11,218 bases of DNA from Streptococcus sp. UBA6071 (GTDB lineage Bacteria > Bacillota > Bacilli > Lactobacillales > Streptococcaceae). The notes under the pieces are model-generated. The model was not told the DNA's origin. It saw only the letters and a program-made list of their open reading frames with translations, and did not search any database. Positions within the stretch are counted from its first letter, which is position 1; each line of letters opens with the position of its first letter. The DNA is taken from the NCBI GenBank assembly GCA_002436115.1, contig DIXV01000098.1:5058-16275 (forward strand), in the 5' to 3' direction. This document shows, one piece after another, positions 1-6,858 of this stretch. The translations under genes were made by a program, and so were the position numbers.

Positions 1-390
1 GTCTCTTATGATACGTTCCAAACTGGTTGACAAAGCGTCTACATTGGGGTTTTCAGAGGCAAAAAAGGCATGAAAACCTAAAGCCAGACCAAGAAAAAGC
101 AACAGAAAACCTAAGAAAAGGTGACGATTTTTCCTCAACCACTTAAATCCAAAAAGATAGAAAATCGTTGCAAAAATAGCAAGATAGGCTAGACTCCCTA
201 CAAAAAAGCGACTTGCATTATAAAAAAACATCCCTAGCATGCCCCAACGAGCTGCTGCAAACAGCAAGAAGAGACTCGTAACAGAACTGATAATGAGCCG
301 CTTGATAGCTGCTTGCCTTGCCAATTCTGCCTTACTTGGTCTTCGGGTTGTCTTACCTTTCTTAGTCTTAGTCGTTTTTTTTTGTACCAT
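1..390 (-). CDS. ftsK: FtsK/SpoIIIE-family DNA translocase, N-terminal part (cut by window edge)
   Basis: Reading the minus strand from ATG at 388-390 gives 130 uninterrupted codons to the window edge. The product starts with a Lys/Thr/Arg-rich cytosolic segment (residues 1-30). Three hydrophobic, membrane-spanning stretches follow, at about 31-55, 62-82 and 91-111. This matches the amino-terminal membrane anchor of FtsK/SpoIIIE translocases, which sit at the division septum and pump chromosome DNA with a C-terminal motor. That motor lies outside the window, so the assignment rests on the N-terminal pattern alone. An AGTGAG-like ribosome binding site lies a few bases upstream of the ATG. A run of nine A residues covers codons 3-6. 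The gene follows the 472-1005 gene on the same strand after 81 bp with no clear terminator, so co-transcription is possible. Confidence 0.72.
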   Translation of the reverse strand, partial: MVQKKTTKTKKGKTTRRPSKAELARQAAIKRLIISSVTSLFLLFAAARWGMLGMFFYNASRFFVGSLAYLAIFATIFYLFGFKWLRKNRHLFLGFLLLFLGLALGFHAFFASENPNVDALSTSLERIIRD

Positions 391-471
391 AGTATCTCAC
401 TTTCTCTTTAATTGGCTTTTCACTCGCAAAGACCTAAATCTTTTTTAACAGGTTTCCGAAGCCTCGAAATA

Positions 472-1005
472 TCAGAACTTCTTTTTGGGATGTCGATCAA
501 CAATAGCTTGATGAAGGGCTAAGGTCTCTTTTCCTTTTGCAGTCAAACCATAGACACGTGCGCTAAAGAAAGCTGCTAATTCTTCTTCTGTGACAGTTTC
601 TTTCAAAACTAGGTCTAATTCTGAACGTTTTAGTTTAGATAGTCCTGTTATCCCTTTACTTTTCAGTAGTGTTTTTTTATGCGACGATGTTATAAGGGTT
701 AGCGAGCCAAATGCCGTCTCAAGGTAGATATAGCTCTTGTCTAGTAAAGACTCTAGATGTTTTTTTCCGTTAATGCCATAGGTAAACTCCAAATACTTTG
801 GAAAAACGCTCTCAGTTGTAAAGGTCCCAAAAGCGACTCGCCAAAGCAAGATAATATCACCCGCCAAAAGATTATCATCTAAACTTTCCATGTTTCTTCT
901 TGGCACTGGTTTGAGATGGCTATCGTCCTCTTCTAAATGGCGTTCGCTTGAAATATAAGGCTGATTAGGGTAGGTGGCGTAAAGTTCTTTGATTTTCTTA
1001 GTCAT
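472..1005 (-). CDS. Uncharacterised protein with possible SAP-like C-terminal region
   Basis: This is a 177-residue soluble protein with no signal peptide or membrane segment. The start is well supported: AAGAGG lies 5 bases upstream of ATG, and an extended -10 promoter sits 40 bases upstream. Residues 20-40 are charged and probably flexible. Residues 68-93 contain the pattern PKYLEFTYGI..KKHLESLL, which looks like a helical or winged-helix unit. Residues 109-136 (SHKKTLLKSKGITGLSKLKR followed by SELDLVL) resemble the helix-turn-helix spacing of a SAP DNA-binding motif, and the end (YGLTAKGKETL, residues 152-162) recalls small SAP-domain proteins of Firmicutes and their phages. That resemblance comes from memory of family patterns and is weak. 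No catalytic motif is visible and I do not assign a function. The gene lies upstream of ftsK on the same strand and divergent from slrA. Confidence 0.8.
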   Translation of the reverse strand: MTKKIKELYATYPNQPYISSERHLEEDDSHLKPVPRRNMESLDDNLLAGDIILLWRVAFGTFTTESVFPKYLEFTYGINGKKHLESLLDKSYIYLETAFGSLTLITSSHKKTLLKSKGITGLSKLKRSELDLVLKETVTEEELAAFFSARVYGLTAKGKETLALHQAIVDRHPKKKF

Positions 1006-1034
1006 GAATTCCTCTTATAATCTTTTGATAAGAT

Positions 1035-1063
1035 TTGCTCCTTAATTATAACACAGTTATAAT
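1035..1063 (+). promoter_or_regulatory. Possible distal promoter for the lipoprotein PPIase gene
   Basis: On the plus strand, TTGCTC (1035-1040) and a perfect TATAAT (1058-1063) are separated by 17 bp. The -10 is the right arm of the palindrome at 1044-1064. A transcript from here would carry a leader of about 108 nt before slrA. The -35 is only a partial match, so this is weaker than the opposite-strand promoter that shares the palindrome. Confidence 0.4.
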
Positions 1064-1064
1064 T
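1044..1064. promoter_or_regulatory. Perfect 9-3-9 palindrome overlapping divergent -10 elements (candidate operator)
   Basis: The arms AATTATAAC and GTTATAATT are exact reverse complements separated by ACA. Each arm contains a -10 hexamer, one for each direction of transcription. The size and dyad symmetry suit a dimeric repressor site, and binding would cover both promoters. It differs from the PerR box (7-1-7) and the AdcR site (two-base centre) as I know them, so I do not name a regulator. AT-rich composition around promoters could produce short palindromes by chance, but 9 of 9 matching pairs is more than expected. Confidence 0.5.
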
Positions 1065-1076
1065 TTCAAGACAAAC
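1045..1076 (-). promoter_or_regulatory. Promoter of the 472-1005 gene, extended -10
   Basis: Read on the minus strand, TATAAT (1045-1050) is preceded by TGT, giving an extended -10. TTGTCT lies 18 bp further upstream as a -35. The predicted start of transcription is near 1037, giving a leader of about 32 nt that includes the AAGAGG ribosome binding site. The -10 is inside the 1044-1064 palindrome. Confidence 0.65.
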
Positions 1077-1113
1077 CATATCGTTGTTTTCTTTTACTTT
1101 CGTTGATTTCTTC

Positions 1114-1142
1114 TTGGTCACTCAAACGATTTATGATAGAAT
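1114..1142 (+). promoter_or_regulatory. Probable proximal promoter of the lipoprotein PPIase gene
   Basis: TTGGTC (1114-1119) and TAGAAT (1137-1142) are 17 bp apart. The -10 matches five of six consensus positions; the -35 matches only in its TTG. The predicted leader is about 29 nt and contains the AGGAAGG ribosome binding site at 1164-1170. Confidence 0.5.
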
Positions 1143-1177
1143 AAAAAGACATCCACTTATCTTAGGAAGGTCCTATC

Positions 1178-1957
1178 ATGAAAAAATTATTACTCTTAGG
1201 CTTGTTTAGCAGTCTTCTTCTCACTGCTTGCACCGATTCACAAAATGAAGATACTACCGCTAATAGCACTAATGATACCAGCCAATCAGCTTCAAAAAAC
1301 ACGGAAGAGACGAACGAATATTTGACCTCACCAACTTCTCGCTTCCCTCAATTGAATACAGAGGTTACAGAAGATGAGGCTCAGGTTATCCTTCATACAA
1401 GTGAAGGGGATATGACACTTAAACTTTTTCCAACACTTGCTCCCTTAGCAGTTGAAAACTTCCTAAGATTAAGCAAAGAAGACTACTATAAGGATGTGAC
1501 TTTCCATCGTATCATCACTGATTTTATGATCCAATCAGGTGATCCTGAAGGCACTGGGAAGGGAGGAGAATCTATCTGGTCTGGTGAAGATGATAGCATT
1601 GACTCAGGAAATGGATTTGCAAATGAAATCACCCCTTATCTTTTCAATATACGAGGAGCCTTAGCGATGGCTAATGCAGGGCCTGACACTAATGGAAGCC
1701 AATTTTTCATCAATCAAAACACCAACGATCAATCCGAATTGCTAAACCCTGACTCTTATCCCGAAGCAATCATCGAAGCTTATAAAAATGGCGGAAACCC
1801 TAACTTGGATGGTGATTATACCGTCTTTGGTCAGGTAATTTCCGGTATGGATGTTGTTGACAAAATTGCTTCTGCTAAAACCGATGCCAACGACAAACCA
1901 GTTACCGAGATCACAATAACTAGCATTGAGATCGTTAAAGATTATAAGTTTGATTAA
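1178..1957 (+). CDS. slrA: Lipoprotein peptidyl-prolyl cis-trans isomerase, cyclophilin type (SlrA-like)
   Basis: This gene encodes a 259-residue surface lipoprotein that should catalyse proline cis-trans isomerisation and assist folding of exported proteins outside the membrane. The signal peptide ends in a lipobox LTAC, with the lipidated Cys at 18. Residues 19-55 form a Ser/Thr/Asn/Glu-rich tether. The cyclophilin domain spans about 68-254 and shows FHRII (109-113, catalytic Arg111), MIQSGD (117-122), GTGKGGE (125-131), ALAMANAGPDTNGSQFFI (161-178) and VFGQVISGMDVVDKI (216-230). An insertion at about 181-212 (SELLNPDSYPEAIIEAYKNG core) is the same one I recall in pneumococcal SlrA, which is why I prefer that name over cytosolic PpiB. 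The start is fixed by AGGAAGG seven bases upstream. The gene stands alone, divergent from 472-1005 and convergent with the aro operon, and ends before the hairpin at 2032-2097. Confidence 0.93.
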   Translation: MKKLLLLGLFSSLLLTACTDSQNEDTTANSTNDTSQSASKNTEETNEYLTSPTSRFPQLNTEVTEDEAQVILHTSEGDMTLKLFPTLAPLAVENFLRLSKEDYYKDVTFHRIITDFMIQSGDPEGTGKGGESIWSGEDDSIDSGNGFANEITPYLFNIRGALAMANAGPDTNGSQFFINQNTNDQSELLNPDSYPEAIIEAYKNGGNPNLDGDYTVFGQVISGMDVVDKIASAKTDANDKPVTEITITSIEIVKDYKFD

Positions 1958-2016
1958 GAAAGACGGCTTTGCTCTTAAAATGGGGCTAGGATAAAACGAC
2001 ACTCCGACATGCAAAC

Positions 2017-2119
2017 AGCAAGGATATCACGAAAAGAACCTCTTATAATGGACAGTATAAAACGTAAGCCATACTGTTCCTATAAGAAGGTTCTTTTCAA
2101 AACCATTGTTTTCCTTGCT
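2017..2119. repeat. Extended inverted repeat around the terminator hairpin
   Basis: Outside the hairpin at 2032-2097, the heptamer AGCAAGG (2017-2023) is matched by its complement CCTTGCT (2113-2119). The spacers on the two sides differ (8 and 15 bases), so the outer arms are not a continuous stem. The roughly 100-bp symmetric unit could be a decayed miniature element, or simply a terminator with chance flanking matches. No target-site duplication or transposase is visible. Confidence 0.35.
2032..2097. terminator. Long bidirectional terminator hairpin between convergent genes
   Basis: AAAAGAACCT (2032-2041), CTTATA (2042-2047), GG (2050-2051) and ACAGTAT (2052-2058) pair with ATACTGT (2071-2077), CC (2079-2080), TATAAG (2081-2086) and AGGTTCTTTT (2088-2097). 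That makes 25 base pairs with only small bulges around a 12-base loop. Both strands end the stem in TTCTTTT, so it can terminate transcripts from slrA on the left and from the aro operon on the right. It is longer and more AT-rich than a usual intrinsic terminator. Confidence 0.7.
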
Positions 2120-2211
2120 CAGTGGTCTCTTAGTCCACTCTCTTATCAATTGAAAGAAAAACAGCTTAAGACTAGTCCATCAACTCTTGGACAGGTTTGA
2201 AGATAATTCGT

Positions 2212-2517
2212 TCAATGTCTGCAAGATAGATAGATAGATAATTGTTGTTGCTTATTTAGATAATCTGCTAAGATTGGAGTCGCTTGGATTTTCTCACCTA
2301 ATTCCTGCATCTGCTTCTGCTTTTCCTGATCAGGTGATTGACCACTTTGGAAAAGTGCCTGCAAGTCTTGTTGAAAAGTAAGGTATTTTTGGAATGTTTC
2401 AAAAGCTGCTTTATCATGTTCAAGCGTCTCTTTGGCCTCTACAACAGCCTGATATTCAGGTAGTTGTCGGAGTGCTCTCTCTAAATTATTTGCTAAATCA
2501 TAGATTGTATTAGACAT
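2212..2517 (-). CDS. YlbF/YheA-family (UPF0342, DUF964) protein, C-terminus frameshifted by a GATA repeat
   Basis: This is the last gene of the aro operon, starting 11 bp after the tyrA stop with AAGGAG before ATG. The 101-residue product is a predicted all-helical cytosolic protein with family hallmarks: LPEY at 19-22, heptad-like helices to about residue 90, and KQQQLSIYL at 89-97. Related Bacillus proteins YlbF and YmcA act with RNase Y; the role of this paralogue is unknown. The last residues, SCRH, do not fit the family. Dropping one of four GATA units (2225-2240, plus strand) restores ADIERIIFKPVQELMD and a TAG at 2172-2174, giving 113 residues. I recall a very similar ending in pneumococcal homologues. 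The open frame is therefore a shifted variant of a gene that originally spanned 2172-2517. Whether this is a fixed mutation, a phase-variable state or a sequencing error cannot be told from one sequence. Confidence 0.85.
   Translation of the reverse strand: MSNTIYDLANNLERALRQLPEYQAVVEAKETLEHDKAAFETFQKYLTFQQDLQALFQSGQSPDQEKQKQMQELGEKIQATPILADYLNKQQQLSIYLSCRH
2225..2240. repeat. Tetranucleotide microsatellite (GATA)4 in coding sequence
   Basis: Four perfect GATA units on the plus strand (TATC on the coding strand) lie in codons 94-99 of the YlbF/YheA-family gene. Three units keep the family reading frame; the four present shift it to an early TGA at 2212-2214. Slipped-strand mispairing at such repeats is a known source of reversible frameshifts, although four units is short for a high switching rate. 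Confidence 0.9.
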
Positions 2518-2528
2518 AAGGTCTCCTT

Positions 2529-3632
2529 CTAATCAAGAACCACTTGATAGCCAGTAGCCTGCTCAATAATTGTCTGTGCACGCAACTGATCCTCACGGTT
2601 CTTAAACGTTATTTGTAAAATACCATGTATGTCTTCACGGTTTTCTTCGTTGATCCGAATATTCATAACGGATGTCCCTCGTAAGAGTTCCATAATCTTG
2701 AGGATTTCATCTTCCTCGTCTGGAATATTAACAAAGATATCGTAAAAAGAGTCAATCCCCCCACGCTTATGGATTTCCATTTCTTTTCGGGTTTGGCTCC
2801 CTTTTTCGAAGAAAGTCCATAAAGCCTCTTCATCTCCTTTTTGGATAATGGCAACTACCTCATCTAGGCGATGTTTAAAATCTTCAACCCGTTCTGAGAC
2901 GGCAGAGCGATTAGTCAGTAAAATGCTAGTCCACATGCCTGGTTCTGATTCGGCAATCCTTGTCATATCTCTAAAACCACCTGCTGCTAGGTACTGGGTC
3001 ATGCTGTGTTCTTCCTTATAGTCACCAGCTTGTAAGATTAAACTAGTCGCAAGAACATGAGGAAAATGGCTCACCTGACTCGTCACTTGATCGTGCTCTC
3101 TAGCATCCATCTCAGTAAAACGAACATGGAGTCCTGAGAGAAGATTTTTGAGGTCCACCAGTGTGTCTTTGGTTGTCAAATAAGACGGTGTTAGGATATA
3201 GTAGGCATTTTCAAAAAGATTGACATCCGCAGCGACAGCACCAGACTTATGACTCCCTGCCATAGGATGACTCCCCACGAAACGAACAGGTTTGCCTGCT
3301 AAATGCTTCTCAGCTGCTTGAACAATCTCCAACTTGGTCGAACCGGCGTCTGTAATTAAAACATCTTGCTTTAATTGGAGTTGACTCAGTTGGGCTAAAA
3401 AATCAATCGTTTGTTTAATAGGGACTGCCAAGATAATAACATCCGCTTGGCAAGCAAACTCTAAAAAATCATCTGTTGCTTGATCAACAATGCCTTTCTC
3501 AAGAGCAACTTGTCGAGAAAACTCTCCTCGATTATAGCCTAAAATACGATAGGTAGGATGGTCTCGTTTAATACCAAGGGCTACGGAAGAACCGATTAAG
3601 CCAAGACCTGCAATATAAATTGTTTTTGTCAT
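2529..3632 (-). CDS. tyrA: Prephenate dehydrogenase with C-terminal ACT domain
   Basis: TyrA oxidatively decarboxylates prephenate to 4-hydroxyphenylpyruvate, the committed step to tyrosine, using NAD(P)+. The 367-residue protein opens with a Rossmann fold: GLGLIG at 9-14 for dinucleotide binding. It continues with ITDAGSTK (93-100), GSHPMAGSHKSG (120-131, with the conserved His122), SHFPH (188-192) and GFRDMTRIA (219-227). All are typical of the monofunctional, Bacillus-type enzyme with no chorismate mutase domain. Residues 297-367 form an ACT domain, which commonly senses an amino acid, so feedback inhibition by tyrosine or another aromatic amino acid is likely. The start lies six bases after the aroC stop, with a modest AGAG ribosome binding site inside the end of aroC, suggesting translational coupling. 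Confidence 0.96.
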   Translation of the reverse strand: MTKTIYIAGLGLIGSSVALGIKRDHPTYRILGYNRGEFSRQVALEKGIVDQATDDFLEFACQADVIILAVPIKQTIDFLAQLSQLQLKQDVLITDAGSTKLEIVQAAEKHLAGKPVRFVGSHPMAGSHKSGAVAADVNLFENAYYILTPSYLTTKDTLVDLKNLLSGLHVRFTEMDAREHDQVTSQVSHFPHVLATSLILQAGDYKEEHSMTQYLAAGGFRDMTRIAESEPGMWTSILLTNRSAVSERVEDFKHRLDEVVAIIQKGDEEALWTFFEKGSQTRKEMEIHKRGGIDSFYDIFVNIPDEEDEILKIMELLRGTSVMNIRINEENREDIHGILQITFKNREDQLRAQTIIEQATGYQVVLD

Positions 3633-3638
3633 AAGTCT

Positions 3639-4805
3639 CTAAAAATTCTTCACATAATCTGTATGAGCTGCGATAGCTATTTTAAGTTCCTCTAAATTGT
3701 CCGATGAGAACTTATCCAAGACCTCACTCGCAAGAATCGTGGCTACAACGGACTCCATAACTACAGCCGCCGCCGGAACTGCTGTTGGATCCGAGCGTTC
3801 TACAGTTGCTTTGTACGGTTCATGCGTAGAAATATCCACGCTCATCAACGGTTTATAAAGAGTTGGGATAGGTTTCATCACCCCACGGACAACGATTGGC
3901 TCACCATTGGTCATCCCTCCTTCAAAACCACCAAGATTGTTGGTACGACGCGTATAGCCCTCTTGCTCATTCCAAAGAATCTCATCCATCACCTGACTAC
4001 CTTTAAGAGAACCAGCTTTAAAGCCAACACCAAACTCTACCCCTTTAAAGGCATTAATAGAAACCACTCCTTGGGCGATTTTGGCATCTAATTTTTTGTC
4101 CCACTGAACAAAAGAACCTAAGCCTACTGGTACACCACCAACCACGCATTCAATGACGCCGCCAAGTGTATCCCCGTCCTTCTTGATTTGGTCAATATAA
4201 GCCTTGATCTCATCTTCGTACGCTGGATTTACGATAGAAACATCTGATTGCTTGGCCAATTCTTTAATCTGATGAACTGTTAAACCATCTGGCAGGTCAA
4301 TTGTAATGCCACCAAAAGTGACCACATGGCTTGCGATGTCAACACCAATCTCTTCCAATAGACGTTTTGCAATAGCCCCTACAGCTACACGCATCGTTGT
4401 TTCACGGGCAGATGAGCGCTCCAAAGAATTGCGTAAATCTGAAAAACGATACTTCATGCCACCCACTAAATCAGCGTGTCCTGGACGAGGCTTGGTAATT
4501 TTACGCACGCTTTTTTTCTTCTCATCAATATTCTCTACGCTCATAATGTCCAACCACTTTTGATGATCACGATTAGTCACTGTTAAAGTAATCGGCCCGC
4601 CCATAGTAAGACCGTGGCGAACACCTGACGTAATCTCAACTTGGTCGCTTTCGATTTTCATACGTCCCCCTCGGCCATAGCCTCCTTGACGACGTTTTAG
4701 TTCTTTATTGATGTCAGCAGCCGTTAGAGGGAGACCCGCTGGGACACCTTCGACAATAGCTGTCAGACAAGGGCCGTGAGATTCTCCGGCAGTTAAATAT
4801 CTCAT
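3639..4805 (-). CDS. aroC: Chorismate synthase
   Basis: AroC performs the final shikimate-pathway step: trans-1,4-elimination of phosphate from 5-enolpyruvylshikimate-3-phosphate to give chorismate, using reduced FMN. The 388-residue length is normal for the Gram-positive form. Signature motifs are all present: GESHGP (7-12), [14 protein letters not shown] (41-54), RPGHADL (107-113), and [16 protein letters not shown] followed by AVGAIAK (125-147). The ATG directly follows the aroB stop codon (TAA then ATG), and its GGAGAA ribosome binding site lies in the last codons of aroB, so translation of the two is probably coupled. No aroA is present in this window to supply its substrate. Confidence 0.97.
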   Translation of the reverse strand: MRYLTAGESHGPCLTAIVEGVPAGLPLTAADINKELKRRQGGYGRGGRMKIESDQVEITSGVRHGLTMGGPITLTVTNRDHQKWLDIMSVENIDEKKKSVRKITKPRPGHADLVGGMKYRFSDLRNSLERSSARETTMRVAVGAIAKRLLEEIGVDIASHVVTFGGITIDLPDGLTVHQIKELAKQSDVSIVNPAYEDEIKAYIDQIKKDGDTLGGVIECVVGGVPVGLGSFVQWDKKLDAKIAQGVVSINAFKGVEFGVGFKAGSLKGSQVMDEILWNEQEGYTRRTNNLGGFEGGMTNGEPIVVRGVMKPIPTLYKPLMSVDISTHEPYKATVERSDPTAVPAAAVVMESVVATILASEVLDKFSSDNLEELKIAIAAHTDYVKNF

Positions 4806-5873
4806 TTATTTCTCCAAATATAATTTCATTTCTTCTAAAGGAATTTGATTGATCCTCGCCTTGCCAAGTTCTGGCACGATAACCGTCTTGATGGTTTTTC
4901 CCCGTGTCTTCTTATCATGAACGAGAGCTTGATAGAGGGCTTTCTCATCCCAGGGGTCATGCCTAATCGGCAAGCCAAATTTTTGACACATTTTGGAAAT
5001 TTCTTCTGTTAGTCCTCTTGCCATCAAGCCTTTCTTTTCTGCCACACGTGATAGCTGTACCATGCCGATAGCAACTGCCTCTCCATGCATGACATTGCCG
5101 TAGCCTGCCGTCTGTTCAATCGCATGACCGATGGTGTGTCCAAAATTTAGATAAAGGCGCTTGCCATTATCAAATTCATCTTCTACCACATGTTTGCGCT
5201 TAGATTCACAAGAATGGTAAATAATTGACTCTGCATGATCTAAAATCTCATCTGGACCAGACATCTCTGTCAATTCTTGCCATAGTTCCACATCATCAAT
5301 TAAACCATACTTAATGACTTCGCCCATTCCTTCAATCAATTCTCTTCGACCTAAGGTTGACAGAACATCTGGATCTATCAAAACACCTTTGGGTTGGGTA
5401 ATGGTACCTACCATATTCTTAGCAAAGGGAGTATTTACTCCTGTCTTACCTCCGATTGAAGAATCTACCTGAGCTGTTAAACTGGTTGGGATCTGTAAAA
5501 AAGGAAGACCACGCATGTAGGTCGAAGCAACAAATCCAGCCAAATCACCAACGACACCACCACCCAAGGCAACAATACCGTCTGAGCGGGTTAGTCCAAA
5601 TGCGACCAAAAAGGCATAAGCCTCCGTTACGGTTGTCAGATTTTTTTGAGCTTCCCCCTCTAAAAATTCAAAAACAGCCACCTCAAAGCCAGCATCTTCA
5701 AAACTCTTCTTGACTCTTTCCGCATAAAGCTCACCAACCTGACTATCTGTAATAATTGCGACCTTCTGAGCTTGCCATAAGGTTGAAGCCCATTGACCAG
5801 ATGTGGATAAGCACCCTTTATCAATGATAATATCGTAGGGATGATTAGAAAGATTAATTGTTACTTTTTTCAT
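4806..5873 (-). CDS. aroB: 3-dehydroquinate synthase
   Basis: AroB cyclises 3-deoxy-D-arabino-heptulosonate 7-phosphate to 3-dehydroquinate, the second shikimate step, with NAD+ and a divalent metal. The 355-residue protein shows the NAD-binding GGGVVGD (104-110), the substrate loop [20 protein letters not shown] (128-147), and the metal ligands Glu185 (GEVIKYG), His246 ([10 protein letters not shown], 244-253) and His263 (HGEAVA). The start is fixed by AGGAGG seven to eight bases upstream of ATG. Unlike its neighbours it is not tightly packed with the upstream gene: 127 bp separate it from aroE, including a candidate promoter at 5912-5939. Confidence 0.97.
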   Translation of the reverse strand: MKKVTINLSNHPYDIIIDKGCLSTSGQWASTLWQAQKVAIITDSQVGELYAERVKKSFEDAGFEVAVFEFLEGEAQKNLTTVTEAYAFLVAFGLTRSDGIVALGGGVVGDLAGFVASTYMRGLPFLQIPTSLTAQVDSSIGGKTGVNTPFAKNMVGTITQPKGVLIDPDVLSTLGRRELIEGMGEVIKYGLIDDVELWQELTEMSGPDEILDHAESIIYHSCESKRKHVVEDEFDNGKRLYLNFGHTIGHAIEQTAGYGNVMHGEAVAIGMVQLSRVAEKKGLMARGLTEEISKMCQKFGLPIRHDPWDEKALYQALVHDKKTRGKTIKTVIVPELGKARINQIPLEEMKLYLEK

Positions 5874-5911
5874 CTATAACCTCCTGTCGTGCCCATAAGC
5901 TAGACACCAAA

Positions 5912-5939
5912 CTTATAAAAGGAGCAAGTATTTTTTCAA
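5912..5939 (-). promoter_or_regulatory. Candidate internal promoter ahead of aroB
   Basis: On the minus strand TTGAAA (5934-5939) and TATAAG (5912-5917) are 16 bp apart. The site lies in the only sizeable gap inside the operon (5874-6000). Both hexamers are fair matches to the vegetative consensus. It could supply aroB-aroC-tyrA-ylbF transcripts independently of the upstream promoter. No other structured element was found in the gap beyond the short hairpin GTATT/AATAC overlapping the -35. Confidence 0.4.
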
Positions 5940-6000
5940 TACAAGCACTTCACATTCTCAGAGAGTCATCTCACTTAAACTGTCCATGGTAAGAGAGGAC

Positions 6001-6858
6001 CTAAGTCATGTATTTTTCCTGTAAGGCCTGCCAGATATAATCGGTTGGCATTGGTTTTTCTGTCCAAAGTTCAAAGGCCTTAGCAGCTTGGAACAAGAGC
6101 ATCCCTAAACCATTAGTTGTTTCTAACCCCTTGCGGCGTGCATAAGCTAAAAAGGGGGTCTCAAATGGTTGATAGATGACATCTGCCACACGTAAGTCTT
6201 TTTGAAGCCTCGTCTCCTCCGAAATAATCATGGAACTGCCATCCATCCCTACGCTAGTAGCATTAACCAAAAGGTCGGCTTCCGTAATTTTTTCCTGAAT
6301 GAGATCTTGGTTTTCGATAGGAAATACCTCAATAGGCACCCCAGTTTGTTGAATATACCTATTGGCATGTCTAATTGTTTCTGATAAAAATGGTGTCTGA
6401 TTAAAAATAGTGATTTTTTTAGCTCCATTGAGCGCTGCCTGCACAATAATCGCTGTTGCAGCACCTCCACCTCCAAGGATAGTCATGGTTTTTCCTTTGA
6501 TGCTAAAATCTCCTAGGGCTTTAAAAAAGCCATAACCATCTGTATTATAGCCGATTAGTCGACCGCCTTGATTAACGACCGTATTGACAGCACCAATCAA
6601 AGCGGCTGCTTCATCCAAGTCGTCCAAATAAGGAATGACGGCTTGTTTGTAGGGCATAGATAAGTTAATCCCAAACATATCGTAACGTTTAATATTTGCA
6701 ACAGTTTCAGGTAAATCTTCCAAACCGATGTCCCAAGCTAAAAATACCCCATTAACCCCTGTTGCTTCAAAAGCCATATTATGGATAAAAGGAGAGATGC
6801 TGTGTTTAATTGGCGTAGCAACGACGGCCGCCAATCGGGTGTACCCATCAATCTTCAT
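6001..6858 (-). CDS. aroE: Shikimate dehydrogenase
   Basis: AroE reduces 3-dehydroshikimate to shikimate with NADPH. The 285-residue protein has the substrate-binding [12 protein letters not shown] (16-27), the catalytic Lys71 in NLSMPYK (65-71), Asn92 in GAVNTV, and Asp107 in YNTDGYGF (104-111). The nucleotide-binding loop is [10 protein letters not shown] (128-137), followed by NATSVGM (199-205) and [17 protein letters not shown] (249-265), which holds the conserved Gln257. The usual NVTxPxK motif reads NLSMPYK here, a Thr-to-Ser change that I also recall in pneumococcal AroE, so it is probably lineage-typical. The start overlaps the end of aroD by 11 bp and has a GGGAGG ribosome binding site inside aroD, pointing to coupled translation. 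Confidence 0.96.
   Translation of the reverse strand: MKIDGYTRLAAVVATPIKHSISPFIHNMAFEATGVNGVFLAWDIGLEDLPETVANIKRYDMFGINLSMPYKQAVIPYLDDLDEAAALIGAVNTVVNQGGRLIGYNTDGYGFFKALGDFSIKGKTMTILGGGGAATAIIVQAALNGAKKITIFNQTPFLSETIRHANRYIQQTGVPIEVFPIENQDLIQEKITEADLLVNATSVGMDGSSMIISEETRLQKDLRVADVIYQPFETPFLAYARRKGLETTNGLGMLLFQAAKAFELWTEKPMPTDYIWQALQEKYMT

Noticed and set aside
239..448. 69-codon plus-strand frame opposite ftsK
   Set aside because: It is antisense to the clearer FtsK membrane-anchor reading frame and lacks a ribosome binding site.
440..471. Possible terminator between the 472-1005 gene and ftsK
   Set aside because: Only a few base pairs (AGG/CCT with mismatches) form, and no T-run follows on the minus strand.
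1164..1174. AGGA-agg-TCCT inverted repeat around the slrA ribosome binding site
   Set aside because: A four-base stem with a three-base loop is too weak to call a regulatory hairpin.
2009..2200. 63-codon plus-strand frame downstream of slrA
   Set aside because: It has no ribosome binding site, is built from the hairpin arms, and runs antisense into the ancestral tail of the ylbF-type gene. Its protein has no recognisable domain.
5960..5990. Nine-codon minus-strand leader peptide frame between aroE and aroB
   Set aside because: No ribosome binding site, no run of aromatic codons, and no attenuator hairpin downstream, so an attenuation leader is not supported.
6001..6858. NLSMPYK in AroE as a loss of the NVTxPxK motif
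   Set aside because: The catalytic Lys and Asp are intact, and the Thr-to-Ser change appears also in streptococcal AroE as I recall it, so it is not an anomaly.
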